Assembly (NCBI GenBank): GCA_934661375.1
Contig: CAKUJH010000015.1
Location: 1-64,000 of the forward strand
Source: an uncultured Victivallales bacterium
GTDB taxonomy: Bacteria > Verrucomicrobiota > Lentisphaeria > Victivallales > UBA1829
Length of the DNA stretch: 64,000 bases
Direction: 5' to 3'
The translations under genes and the position numbers were made by a program. A model generated the notes under the pieces. It was not told the DNA's origin. It was given only the letters and a program-made list of their open reading frames with translations, and ran no database searches. Positions 24,801 through 34,000 of this stretch are shown in pieces; position 1 is the stretch's first letter; each line of letters begins with the position of its first letter.

Positions 24801-27275
24801 ATGACATCTATGAAAGACGCCATCATCACTTCATTCCGGAGACACCTTACCCTGTCCCTGGGCAAACGTCCGGACAAATCCAGCGATCTGGACCGCTATC
24901 AGGCACTGGCTTTGAGCGTCCGTGACCTTATTATGGAACGGTGGATCGCTACACGGGATGCCTATGAAGAAGAACAGCCGCGCACGGTCAACTATATTTC
25001 CCTCGAATTTCTGATGGGCCGTACGCTCGGCAATGCCATGATCAACCTGGATGTCTATGACGCCGTTGAAGCCGCCATGAAGGAACTCGGTTTCAAACTG
25101 TCCGCGCTGCGCGATGAAGAAGTCGATGCGGGACTGGGCAACGGCGGTCTGGGTCGTCTCGCCGCCTGTTTTCTGGATTCCATGGCAACGCTTGAGCTGC
25201 CAGCCTACGGATACGGCATCCGCTATGATTACGGCATCTTCCGTCAGATCATCCAGAACGGCTATCAGGTGGAGGAACCGGACAACTGGCTCAGCCGCGG
25301 CAATCCGTGGGAAATCCGCCGTCCGGAACTCGCCCGCTCCATTCAGTTCGGCGGACGCGTGGAAGCGTACCCCAACGGCACGCAAAACCGGTACCGCCGC
25401 AGATGGGTGGATACCCAGGATGTGCTTGCCATGCCGTATGACACCCCGATTCCCGGCTATAAAACCGCCACGGTGAACACGCTGCGTCTGTGGTCTGCGG
25501 AATCCCAGTGCGGATTCAATCTTTCCAAATTCAACCAGGGCGATTACATCAGCGCGAACCTCGAAGCCGCTCTGTCCAGCAATATTACCAAGGTGCTTTA
25601 TCCCAACGACAACAATTACGAAGGCAAGGAACTCCGGCTCAAACAGCAGTATTTCCTGGTCTCCGCCACCTTGCAGGACATCATGGGCAGAATCAAATTC
25701 TACGGCAAGGATGTTCACGATTTCGCCAAATATGCCACGATCCAGCTGAACGACACACATCCGGCTCTGGCGATCCCCGAACTCATGCGTCTGCTCATCG
25801 ATATCGAAAACTTCGAATGGGATGAAGCGTGGGAAGTCTGCACGCAGACCTTCAACTACACCAACCATACCCTGATGAGTGAAGCGCTGGAAAAATGGTC
25901 CGTTGCCCTGATGGGAAAACTCCTGCCGCGGCATCTGGAAATCATCTACGAAATCAACTTCCGTTTCCTGCGTCAGGTTTCCACTCACTACATCGGTGAC
26001 AACGACCGTCTGACCCGCATGTCCCTGATTCAGGAAGGTTCGGAAAAAATGGTGCGCATGGCGTACATGTGCGTAGTCGCCAGCCGCAAAGTCAACGGCG
26101 TGGCGGCTCTGCATACGGAACTGCTGAAACACGGTCTGTTCAAGGATTTCCATGATTTCACCCCGGAAAAATTCATCAATGTGACCAACGGCATCACCCC
26201 GCGCCGCTGGCTGCGGAAAGCCAATCCGTCGCTGTCCGATCTTATCACATCCCGGATCGGCGACGGCTGGGTGCGTGATCTGGAACAGCTCAAACAGCTG
26301 GAAAAGTATGCCTCGGATAAATCTTTCCTGGAAGAACTCGCCAAATCCAAACGCATCAACAAGCTGCTCATGGCGGAATATCTGGAAAGCAATTGCGGCG
26401 TCAAGGTCAACCCCGATTCCATTTTCGACGTCCAGGTCAAGCGTCTGCATGAATACAAACGCCAGTTCCTGAACGCCCTGCACGCCATTTCGCTGTACCT
26501 GAACATCAAGGACAACCCGAATGCGGACATCGTTCCGCGCACCATCATGTTCGGCGCGAAATCCGCTCCGGGCTATTTCATGGCAAAGCTGATCATCAAA
26601 TTCATCAATGCCATCGGGGACGTCATCAATTCCGACCCGGATGTGAAAGACAAACTCAAAGTCGTGTTCGTCCCGAACTACCGTGTCTCCCTGGCGGAAA
26701 AAATCATCCCCGCCGCCGACCTCTCCGAGCAGATCTCTCTGGCAGGAACCGAAGCATCCGGAACCAGCAATATGAAATTCGCTCTCAACGGCGCTTTGAC
26801 CATCGGCACCATGGACGGTGCAAATGTGGAAATCCACGACGCGGTCGGCGCGGAAAACATCTTCATCTTCGGTATGAATGTCGATGAAGTCCGCAATCTG
26901 CGTTCCGCCGGATACAATCCCATGGAATTCATCGAACGCAGCGACATGCTCAAACGGATCATGGCGCTGATCGACAGCGATTTCTTCTCGCCCGGCGAAC
27001 GCGGCATCTTCCGTCCGCTGCTGGATTCCCTGCATTCGGACACCTACATGACCGCCGCCGATTATGAATCTTACTGCGCCGTTCAGAATTCGGTCTCCGA
27101 ACTCTACCGCAACCCCGGTGAATGGAACCGCCGCTGCGTCATCAATATCGCCAACATGGGCAGATTCTCCAGCGACCGTTCCATTCAGGAATACGCCGAC
27201 AACATCTGGCAGCTGAAGCCCTATCACGTCGATATGAAGAAATTCAACCCCTTCAGCGACAAGCGGAAAGGCTGA
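24801..27275 (+). CDS. glgP: Glycogen/starch phosphorylase, 824 aa
   Basis: A full-length GT35 phosphorylase with VNYISLEFLMGRTLGNAMINL, GLGNGGLGRLAACFLDSMATL and the pyridoxal-phosphate segment GTSNMKFALNGAL, whose Lys is residue 659. It releases glucose-1-phosphate from the ends of alpha-1,4-glucans in the cytoplasm. The N-terminus lacks the long regulatory extension of animal enzymes. AGGAGAG precedes the ATG. It has its own promoter and follows the terminator of the head-gene block, so it is transcribed independently of it. The next gene starts 5 bp behind its stop. Confidence 0.97.
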   Translation: MTSMKDAIITSFRRHLTLSLGKRPDKSSDLDRYQALALSVRDLIMERWIATRDAYEEEQPRTVNYISLEFLMGRTLGNAMINLDVYDAVEAAMKELGFKLSALRDEEVDAGLGNGGLGRLAACFLDSMATLELPAYGYGIRYDYGIFRQIIQNGYQVEEPDNWLSRGNPWEIRRPELARSIQFGGRVEAYPNGTQNRYRRRWVDTQDVLAMPYDTPIPGYKTATVNTLRLWSAESQCGFNLSKFNQGDYISANLEAALSSNITKVLYPNDNNYEGKELRLKQQYFLVSATLQDIMGRIKFYGKDVHDFAKYATIQLNDTHPALAIPELMRLLIDIENFEWDEAWEVCTQTFNYTNHTLMSEALEKWSVALMGKLLPRHLEIIYEINFRFLRQVSTHYIGDNDRLTRMSLIQEGSEKMVRMAYMCVVASRKVNGVAALHTELLKHGLFKDFHDFTPEKFINVTNGITPRRWLRKANPSLSDLITSRIGDGWVRDLEQLKQLEKYASDKSFLEELAKSKRINKLLMAEYLESNCGVKVNPDSIFDVQVKRLHEYKRQFLNALHAISLYLNIKDNPNADIVPRTIMFGAKSAPGYFMAKLIIKFINAIGDVINSDPDVKDKLKVVFVPNYRVSLAEKIIPAADLSEQISLAGTEASGTSNMKFALNGALTIGTMDGANVEIHDAVGAENIFIFGMNVDEVRNLRSAGYNPMEFIERSDMLKRIMALIDSDFFSPGERGIFRPLLDSLHSDTYMTAADYESYCAVQNSVSELYRNPGEWNRRCVINIANMGRFSSDRSIQEYADNIWQLKPYHVDMKKFNPFSDKRKG

Positions 27276-27279
27276 ATCC

Positions 27280-27708
27280 ATGAATCCTGCCGATAAAAAA
27301 ATGACCATCTATCTCAGCGGTCCGATCATGGATGAACACGACGGCGCGGCACGGGAATGGCGCGCCGCCGCCAAAGCCATGCTCGGCGGCAGATTCCGGA
27401 TGCTGGATCCCATGCGCCGGAAATTCATCGACCGTCAGGTGGACAGTGCCAATGAAATCGTGGAATTTGACCTTCAGGATGTGCGCGATGCGGATATTGT
27501 GCTGGTCAATTACAACAAACCGTCCATCGGCACTTCCATGGAAATTTTTTATGCGGCACATGATCTGGGAAAATTTGTGATTTCGTTTTCTCCGTTCACG
27601 TTTGAAAACTGCAGCCCGTGGATTGTGCGTTTTTCCACCAAGATTCTCCCATCGCTGGAAGACGCCTGCCGTTACATAGACACCAATTTCGGATCAACCT
27701 CAGAATAA
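27280..27708 (+). CDS. Nucleoside 2-deoxyribosyltransferase-like protein, 142 aa
   Basis: The fold signature is visible: an early strand with IYLSGPIMD, then DADIVLVNYNKPSIGTSMEIFYAAHDLGKFVISF, which holds the Gly-x-Ser/Thr-x-Glu element whose Glu is the nucleophile in deoxyribosyltransferases (here G-T-S-M-E). Such proteins exchange or hydrolyse the N-glycosidic bond of (deoxy)nucleosides, and related ones are toxin-like or 2'-deoxynucleoside 5'-phosphate hydrolases. The start at 27280 is only 5 bp behind glgP; a second in-frame ATG at 27301 is possible. Substrate unknown. Confidence 0.7.
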   Translation: MNPADKKMTIYLSGPIMDEHDGAAREWRAAAKAMLGGRFRMLDPMRRKFIDRQVDSANEIVEFDLQDVRDADIVLVNYNKPSIGTSMEIFYAAHDLGKFVISFSPFTFENCSPWIVRFSTKILPSLEDACRYIDTNFGSTSE

Positions 27709-27721
27709 GGATTTGAAAAAA

Positions 27722-28087
27722 ATGAAACTGACCAGAGAAATAGCCAAAGCGCTTCAGGAATGTATCGAAGAAGGTTTTGAATCCGTCTCCGAATTTGCCA
27801 AATTTGCCAACGTCAGCACCGACACGGTAACCAAATACCTGCAATGCGAAACGGCGTCCATCCGGGAAGACACCTGGAAACGCATTCAGCCGCTGCTGAA
27901 GCTCAAATCCAAAAAAGCGGAAACGCACCACAAACCGCTGGAATTGACTTCCGATGAAAAAATTCTGCTGGATGCCTTTGCCGACCTTCCGTCGGATGTT
28001 CAGCGTCAGAAACTCATGGAAATCATTGACATCGCCAAACGGTACAACCGCAAAAAACTGGCAGCGCAGCAAGCCCCCGCAGATTGA
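27722..28087 (+). CDS. Small HTH protein, 121 aa
   Basis: The N-terminal 50 residues look like a Cro/XRE-type helix-turn-helix (SVSEFAKFANVSTDTVTKYLQ). The C-terminal half is charged and helical, ending KRYNRKKLAAQQAPAD. ATG 27722 is chosen because AAGGAT lies 10 nt upstream; a TTG nine bases earlier is too close to that site. It lies 13 bp behind the deoxyribosyltransferase-like gene in the same direction and is closed by a terminator, so glgP and these two genes may be one transcript. Target unknown. Confidence 0.6.
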   Translation: MKLTREIAKALQECIEEGFESVSEFAKFANVSTDTVTKYLQCETASIREDTWKRIQPLLKLKSKKAETHHKPLELTSDEKILLDAFADLPSDVQRQKLMEIIDIAKRYNRKKLAAQQAPAD

Positions 28088-28106
28088 ATTCATCCTGTCT
28101 CACAGC

Positions 28107-28138
28107 AAGCCGGCGGATATTTTCCTCCGGCTTTTTTT
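28107..28138 (+). terminator. Intrinsic terminator
   Basis: Stem AAGCCGG / CCGGCTT followed by seven T. Confidence 0.82.
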
Positions 28139-28214
28139 ATTTTTCCCTCTCGTTTCTTTCAGAAAATATTTGAAAAGAAAAGATGAATTTTTTCATATTT
28201 TTCCGAAAAATTAC

Positions 28215-28280
28215 TTGACAATATATTTTTTCGCATTATCTTTACGGTAAAGATAAGAAAAACTTAAATAAACTTAAGTA
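28215..28280 (+). promoter_or_regulatory. Promoter with 21-bp palindromic operator and a 10-bp direct repeat
   Basis: TTGACA (28215-28220), about 16-bp spacer, TATCTT (28237-28242). A perfect palindrome with arms TTATCTTTAC (28236-28245) and GTAAAGATAA (28247-28256) around a central G covers the -10 box. AACTTAAATA and AACTTAAGTA follow directly (28261-28280), 9 of 10 identical. The placement predicts autorepression by the adjacent regulator. Confidence 0.65.
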
Positions 28281-28290
28281 AAAAAATATA

Positions 28291-29388
28291 ATGAACACGG
28301 AACAGGAAAAACTGCTGAAACAACTGGAAAAGTATCCGCGCAGAAAAGTGGAACTTCTGACGGAATACCTGTTTCAGTTCGTCTCCCGGAAACAGTCTGC
28401 CGATTCCGAATTGGGCTTGCTGTGTGCCAAAGACTTGTCCAGTGTGTTCGGCGTTTCCAAAGTAACTGCGCTGAAAGTGCTGGAAGAGCTGGACCGCCGA
28501 AAACAAGGGGCTCAAACCGGGCGTGAAATCAGAACCGGCAAAAAACATTCAGGAAAAATACTGGTGTGCATCAGTCCGCTGATCGAAAATGAAGTTTTCG
28601 CCACTTACAGTTCCGCGCCGTTTTTCCTGGGCAGAAACAGTGCCGTTCAATATTTTCATGAACAGGGGTTTGAAACGGAAATTATTTCACGGGAACAGCT
28701 TGACGGCATTGGCGGAGACCTGAAAGGCATTGCCGGTCTGCTGTTGAAAACCGCCGTTCCGTATGAACTGCGAAAGAAACTGCATCAGGCAGGTATTCCC
28801 GCGGTCGAAATTCACGTCGGCACGATTGAACCGACTTCGCTTCATACGGTAAGCAGTGAATTTCAGCCGGCGTTTTTCTCTCTGCTGGAAAAATGGCGGG
28901 ACCGTCCGGAAATTCTGCTGACAACCAGCCGCAACCGGGTGGGTGTGGAACGGCTGGAAAGTTTCCGTTTCTGTGCAGAAGCCGGCGGACGCCCTCTCGA
29001 ATCTATGGAAATGTGCATCACGCCGATGATTCCGGGCGACCTGGGACAGCTTGCCGGATATAAATTCGGACTGCAGCTTGTGGAGACGCGGAAACATCCG
29101 GTGATTCTTTCCGCCAGTGATTACTTCTCCTTCGGCCTGGTCAGTGCTTTCATGGAAAAACACTGGTTCCCGCTGGAAGATTATGAACTGGTCAGCATTG
29201 ACAATCTGGAACGGATCGGGCAATGTCCCTTCGGCAAACCCTTCCTCTCTTCGATAGATTTTCATCTGCCGGAAATCCATGTGGAGGGCGCCAGACTGCT
29301 GGTGAAACTGATTAACGAAAAAGCGGATTATTCGGCTCTGATTTCCCGGCGGCTGCCGGCTGTATTCATCAGCAGAGAAACGGCATGA
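28291..29388 (+). CDS. Transcriptional regulator, winged-helix plus LacI-like sensor, 365 aa
   Basis: Residues about 15-75 form a GntR-like helix-turn-helix (CAKDLSSVFGVSKVTALKVLEELDRR). From residue 85 the protein resembles the LacI/GalR effector domain, with a first strand SGKILVCISPLIENEVF and late elements HPVILSASDYFSFGLVSAF and DYELVSIDNLE. No clear Shine-Dalgarno precedes the ATG at 28291; the leader is very A/T-rich. A perfect palindrome sits on its promoter. It heads the second regulator-pseudopilin-glycosidase cassette, so sugar-responsive control of those genes is likely. Confidence 0.8.
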   Translation: MNTEQEKLLKQLEKYPRRKVELLTEYLFQFVSRKQSADSELGLLCAKDLSSVFGVSKVTALKVLEELDRRKQGAQTGREIRTGKKHSGKILVCISPLIENEVFATYSSAPFFLGRNSAVQYFHEQGFETEIISREQLDGIGGDLKGIAGLLLKTAVPYELRKKLHQAGIPAVEIHVGTIEPTSLHTVSSEFQPAFFSLLEKWRDRPEILLTTSRNRVGVERLESFRFCAEAGGRPLESMEMCITPMIPGDLGQLAGYKFGLQLVETRKHPVILSASDYFSFGLVSAFMEKHWFPLEDYELVSIDNLERIGQCPFGKPFLSSIDFHLPEIHVEGARLLVKLINEKADYSALISRRLPAVFISRETA

Positions 29389-29389
29389 A

Positions 29390-29572
29390 CAAATATGAAA
29401 TATGAAATAAAAACAGGAGTTCACGAGCATGGAACATTAAAAACAGGGAAAAGGTTTCATATTGTCAATAATGTCATAGACAGAAAAAAAGAGCAGAAAG
29501 GAGAACCCAGCCATGAATAACCCGCCGCCGCTGACATCCATTTCATATTTCATATCTCATATTTCATATTTG
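29390..29572 (+). repeat. 16-bp inverted repeat and TCATATT tandem repeats around the pseudopilin start
   Basis: CAAATATGAAATATGA (29390-29405) is exactly complementary to 29557-29572. The right arm lies in a run of TTTCATATTTCATAT-type repeats (29541-29572) inside the first codons of the pseudopilin. In mRNA the arms could pair across the ribosome site at 29500-29515. Confidence 0.7.
29395..29520 (+). CDS. Possible 41-aa leader peptide upstream of the pseudopilin
   Basis: ATG 29395 opens a frame (MKYEIKTGVHEHG onward) ending TAA 29518-29520, which overlaps the pseudopilin ATG at 29513. There is no Shine-Dalgarno site and no recognised similarity. It could couple translation or may simply be chance. 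Listed because it lies in the repeat-containing leader. Confidence 0.2.
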   Translation: MKYEIKTGVHEHGTLKTGKRFHIVNNVIDRKKEQKGEPSHE

Positions 29573-30328
29573 AAGCGCAAACCGCAACGGTTTACGCTCA
29601 TCGAACTCCTCGTCGTTATTGCTATTATTGCCATTCTGGCGGGAATGCTGCTCCCGGCATTGAACAAAGCCAAAAAATCCGCGATGAATTCCAGCTGCAT
29701 GAGCAATATGCGGCAGCAGGGACTGGCAATGAATCTGTACATCAACGATTTCAATGAATATTATACGCCTTACACCGACAGAATCTTTGATTCGCAGATT
29801 ACCATAGGAAAAGATTCCTGGGTTTTCAAACTGGTCTCCAAACTGAAATATGCGCCAAATGTGAAAGTTTTCATCTGCGAATCCCATACCGCCAGATATT
29901 ATAAGGATGCCGCGGCAAAATATCAGCTCCGGGAAATCAAAAACAAACCGAATGATCCGACTTTCTATCCATTGGGCGTAACCTACGGCGGAAACTGGTT
30001 TATCATCGGCACTTACGTAAGCGGGGCATGGACTCAGCTCTTTGACCGCAAATCCGCTCATCCCGCCAGACAGACACAGCTCCGGCAGCCAGGGATGACT
30101 CTGCTCATCGGAGAGAACAAAGCGGCTGGCGGCTGGGATATTCCTTTGGGCATCGACCATGTCAGTACGATTGCCGATTCTCATGACCGCACGGGCAATC
30201 TGCTGTGGGCAGACGGGCATGTGGAATCGAAAATTCTGCCGGGCAAAACGCTGGTTTACTCCAGCGGCGTTGACTGGATCACCAGAAATGTCTGGTATCT
30301 GGCTTGCAATAAAAAGAATCCACTGTAA
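29513..30328 (+). CDS. Prepilin-like protein with H-x9-DGH motif, 271 aa
   Basis: The leader is unusually long (about 27 residues) and repetitive: SISYFISHISYLKRK, encoded by TCATATT repeats. RFTLIELLVVIAIIAILAGML follows, with Arg in place of Gly at -1 and Glu at +5. The C-terminal motif is HDRTGNLLWADGHV. AAAGGAG precedes the ATG. It lies between the regulator and the LamG/glycosidase gene and ends 28 bp before the latter's start. The pseudopilin role is known for the N-terminal module; the H-x9-DG domain has no established function. Confidence 0.87.
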   Translation: MNNPPPLTSISYFISHISYLKRKPQRFTLIELLVVIAIIAILAGMLLPALNKAKKSAMNSSCMSNMRQQGLAMNLYINDFNEYYTPYTDRIFDSQITIGKDSWVFKLVSKLKYAPNVKVFICESHTARYYKDAAAKYQLREIKNKPNDPTFYPLGVTYGGNWFIIGTYVSGAWTQLFDRKSAHPARQTQLRQPGMTLLIGENKAAGGWDIPLGIDHVSTIADSHDRTGNLLWADGHVESKILPGKTLVYSSGVDWITRNVWYLACNKKNPL

Positions 30329-30356
30329 AAGTATAATAAAAAAAAGGAGTAAAAAC

Positions 30357-31001
30357 ATGTCTATCAGAACATGGTGTGCAGCGGCTGTAATGGCGCTGGT
30401 CACGGCTGTTTCCGGAGCAGATTTCTGGACTCCGGATATCGCCGGGAAAAGTGTCATCGACAAACAGAGCGACCCGTGCGTGGTGTCCGGGCGCACGGAA
30501 ATCAAACAGCTGGAAGAAGGACCGGCTCTCGTTTTCCGGGGCGGTCAGGATCCCGCGGTATTTTCCAGCAAGGATATTCTGGACAATGAAAGCGGCAGCA
30601 TTGAATTTTTCTTTCAGCCGGATCTGCCGGAAAAAGCCCCCGCTCATGCCAGTACCCTGTTCATCTCCGGCAAATATTCCATCGGATTCTATACCTCACC
30701 GGGCAAAGTTCCGGCAATTTATTTTCTGACGAAAACAACAGAAGGGAAACCTGCCGGAATCTACAATAAATATCCGCTGCAGAATGGGAAATGGCATCAC
30801 CTCAAGGCATACTGGGACGCCAAAAGCATGTTCCTTGCGGTGGACGGGAAATTTCTGGCGTCGTCCGGACGCGGCGGCAGTGTTTTTGATTCCGTATTCC
30901 GGATAGGAGACGGACAAGGCGGTTTCTGCCGGGCGAAAATCCGGGATTTCCGGATTTATAAAGGAACCAAAAACGCGGCTGCTCCGCAAAAAAAAAAGTA
31001 A
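30357..31001 (+). CDS. Secreted LamG/ConA-like lectin domain, N-terminal frame of a split gene, 214 aa
   Basis: The signal peptide MSIRTWCAAAVMALVTAVSGA is followed by one LamG/concanavalin-like domain (SGSIEFFFQPDLP, then NGKWHHLKAYWDAKSMFLAVDGK and AKIRDFRIYKG). AAAGGAG precedes the ATG at 30357. The frame ends GCT-GCT-CCG-CAA-AAA-AAA-AAG-TAA on a run of ten A. The -1 frame is open for 4.2 kb behind it. Without a slip a secreted carbohydrate-binding protein is made; with a -1 slip a 1,623-residue enzyme results. This is the second occurrence of the same slip-stop junction in the window. Confidence 0.8.
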   Translation: MSIRTWCAAAVMALVTAVSGADFWTPDIAGKSVIDKQSDPCVVSGRTEIKQLEEGPALVFRGGQDPAVFSSKDILDNESGSIEFFFQPDLPEKAPAHASTLFISGKYSIGFYTSPGKVPAIYFLTKTTEGKPAGIYNKYPLQNGKWHHLKAYWDAKSMFLAVDGKFLASSGRGGSVFDSVFRIGDGQGGFCRAKIRDFRIYKGTKNAAAPQKKK

Positions 31002-31050
31002 CAGCCAAGGCTGAAAATCTCCCGGTCAAAACCATTGCCGTTTCCGGGAG
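30988..31050 (+). promoter_or_regulatory. Candidate -1 frameshift/slippage site A-AAA-AAG-TAA (locus 2) with downstream hairpins
   Basis: A10 run 30988-30997, in-frame heptamer A-AAA-AAG 30992-30998, stop TAA 30999-31001, next base C. Directly behind it lies the short palindrome CAGCCAAGGCTG (31002-31013). A 7-bp stem CTCCCGG / CCGGGAG (31019-31025 and 31044-31050) follows. Both are placed where a stimulatory structure could act. Same core as 15128-15140. Confidence 0.68.
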
Positions 31051-34000
31051 TGAACCTTTTGCAGAAAATTTCTCTTCGATCGGTGGACGTTCCAACCTGC
31101 TGGGCAATAACGATTTTTCCGCAGTCCGTCCGCTGGATGATGCGCAGAAAAACGGCTTGAATGCCAAACAGTTCATCGTCAAAGACGGTCTGCTTCCCGG
31201 AAACTGGGAAATCAACAACCGGGGAATCGCGCCCTACACCGCCGGACGGCTGGAACTCCTTCCCATCACGCTCCCGGACGGCACAGCGGGTCATGCGATC
31301 CATTGGGAACTGCCGGAAAACCGCTGGGATCTTTTTGATCTGATCTGCCGACAGCAGATCAAGGCGGAAACCCTGCACACAGCCCCTCATTACGGCGGAT
31401 TCTGGGCGCGCGGCAATGGAACGCTCACCATGCGTTTCAAGGAACACAGCGGAACCGGTTCCTCTGTTCTGACCGAAAATGCGTTCCTCATATCGCCGGG
31501 ATGGCGCTTCTACCGCACCGCCAAAGCCGTGATCCCCAAACAGAAAACCGGCAGCTGGGTCACGGTGCAGTTTCAACTTTACGGCGAGGCGGAAATCGCC
31601 ATGCCGGAAATCGCCCCGCTCCCCGCAGTGGACCGTTCCGCAGAACTGACTTTTTATGTGCCGTTTGACCATGGGAATCCGGCGGCACGTTTTTCGCGGG
31701 GCAATGTCGAAGCCCTCGGCTACGGTGAAATCATGCCGGGAGTTCAAGGCGTTGACGGACAGCCGGACGGAGCCATGCGTTTTGACCGGAAACGTCATTT
31801 CACCCCTGCCGGATTTCTGCGTTTCCAAATGGGGCTGAACTATGAAGGAATGCGTTCCGTTCTGGATCCGGATACCGGCACGCTGGAACTGTGGATGCGG
31901 CCGCTCCCGGAAATGGCGTTTTTTCAGAAATGGGAACCCTTCCCGATTTTCAATTGCGGCAAACACATGAGCGCGTGGTCAAAACATACAGCTCCGCTGG
32001 AACTCTTCATCCGGCGGGCGGCGGACAAATCGCTGGAACTGGTTCTGGCTGAAAGCAATCTGACCAAGGAATGGCCGGCTCATACCCGGAAAGCGACAGA
32101 TTCCACCCGCAGAGAATATGTCCATAATCTCGGAGATGCCCGGCAATTCGTGGAAAAATGGCATCACATCGCGCTGACTTATGACGCAAACGGGCGGGCG
32201 GTTTTTCTGAACGGGAAAAAAGTCATTGCCGCCCCCGCCATGAAAAAACCGGCACTTTATTATCACAATACTCTTCAGCTGGCTGCCGGACACATCGCCG
32301 GTCCCTCCGTCATATCTTCGGATGTGGATGAGTTCCGGATTTACCGCGGCGTCCGGTATCACCGCGACTTTTCGCCTGTCCGGACAGCATTGTCCTTTCA
32401 GCCGGTTGCGGAAGAACACGCCGGTTCGTTTGCCCAAACGGAAATTCAAGTGGGGAAACCGTCCCTGAATCAGGAGAAAAACGCTTTCATTTTTCCGGTC
32501 AGCCGGGGAACAGAACGCTATGAACTGCGGCTCTCTCTGGGCAACGGCTACCCGCTGCTCTTTTCATCCAAAGACGCTGCCATGGGAATTCTGGTTCCGG
32601 AACATCCCGCCATCCCGGATCTGATGGTGGAAAAACCGCAACTCTCCGCAGAAAAAGTTTCCGGAGAAATCACCAGACGCGGCACTTTCTACTCCTGGGA
32701 AGTCAAAAAGCAGGGAAACGGACTGGCGGTTACGCTGAATCTGGACAAGCAGTCCGGAGACTGGAAAGCCTTTGTGGAATGCCGTGCGGCTCTCCGGGAC
32801 ATCGGCGAAAAACGCTGGACACATCACTTTGACGGCTGCGGTATCCGGGATATTCTGATGCCCTTCCGTCCATTTGCTTTTGATGAAATGATCCTTGCCC
32901 TGCCGCTTTCCGGCGCCTGGAACGGCTCATCGGGCATGTGTATTGCCCTGACCCCGGAAACCATTGTCTCTTATGTTTCCCGCGGCATGAAATCCGCCGA
33001 TACCCTTGAACTGGCGGTCCGTTCCGTACTGGACAACGGAGACAGAATGACCATCGCTTTCGAAGTGTTTCCGTTCAGCGGCAAATACGGGGAACGCGCT
33101 TTGACAGATGCGTATCATGCCCGTCATCCGGAAACTTTTGCCCGGAGCCGCGAGGTGGATCCGCGTCTGTACGGCGGAGCTTCCACCTTCACGCCGTGGC
33201 AGACCCAGGCATATCAGACACGGAAAAATGAATACTCGCATCAGGAAATCAACCGTCGTGCCGGCTGCTCCTGGCACTGGCTTTACAAATCGGGGACTTC
33301 CACCGGGAACTGGGCTCCGGAAATGGAAATCCTTTCAGAACTTTCCATGCTCAACCGGTATGAAGTCGCCAACGCGGATTATCACCGCACGTCCAATCAG
33401 AGAAAAGCCTGGTCTTACGAAGAAAGCAGCCGCAAATCCGGCATCAATCAGGCTCCGTACATTTCCCAGTGGCTGGAAAAACGCTTCGTTCCGTATTTCC
33501 GGGATTCCGTTTTCGATGACTATGAAACAACGTCCAGCGGAGTGGAATACATCAACGGGTTCTACTGGCCGCCGATCACGGATTACATCGGTCTGCAAAG
33601 CGGCACCGACTTCGGCAGATGGCTGCGGAGACAGCTGCGCGGTATGCTGGAAAACTTCCACGGAGTCAATGCGTTTTCCCACGATGAACTCGTCGGCGAT
33701 TATTATTTCCGCAAAGGAACCGATCTGGGAGGCATCCGCGCCTTCGATGAAAACGGAGCTTATGTTCACAATCTGGCAGCCATGGGCAAATTCTGCGCGG
33801 ATATCACCGCTATGCCCAACACGACCCCGTACCGGACTGCCATCATCGGCAATGCGCGGATCCAGAATTCCGGATTCCCCGCCATTTTCCGGATGGACAA
33901 CATCATTTACGAACGGACCATGCACCAGGCCCAGCAGGACTGGACCACGCTTCGTCTGCATACCCGGATGATGGGGGAAAAACCGGATTCCTTCTGGATT

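Noticed and set aside
24831..27308. 825-codon minus-strand open frame
   Set aside because: Antisense of glgP, whose every motif is intact.
15128..31001. Both split genes as simple pseudogenes or homopolymer base-calling errors
   Set aside because: Not excluded, but ranked lower: the same heptamer, immediate stop, following C and shift direction recur in two unrelated genes, and neither long frame shows any other lesion. Read-level evidence could still reverse this.
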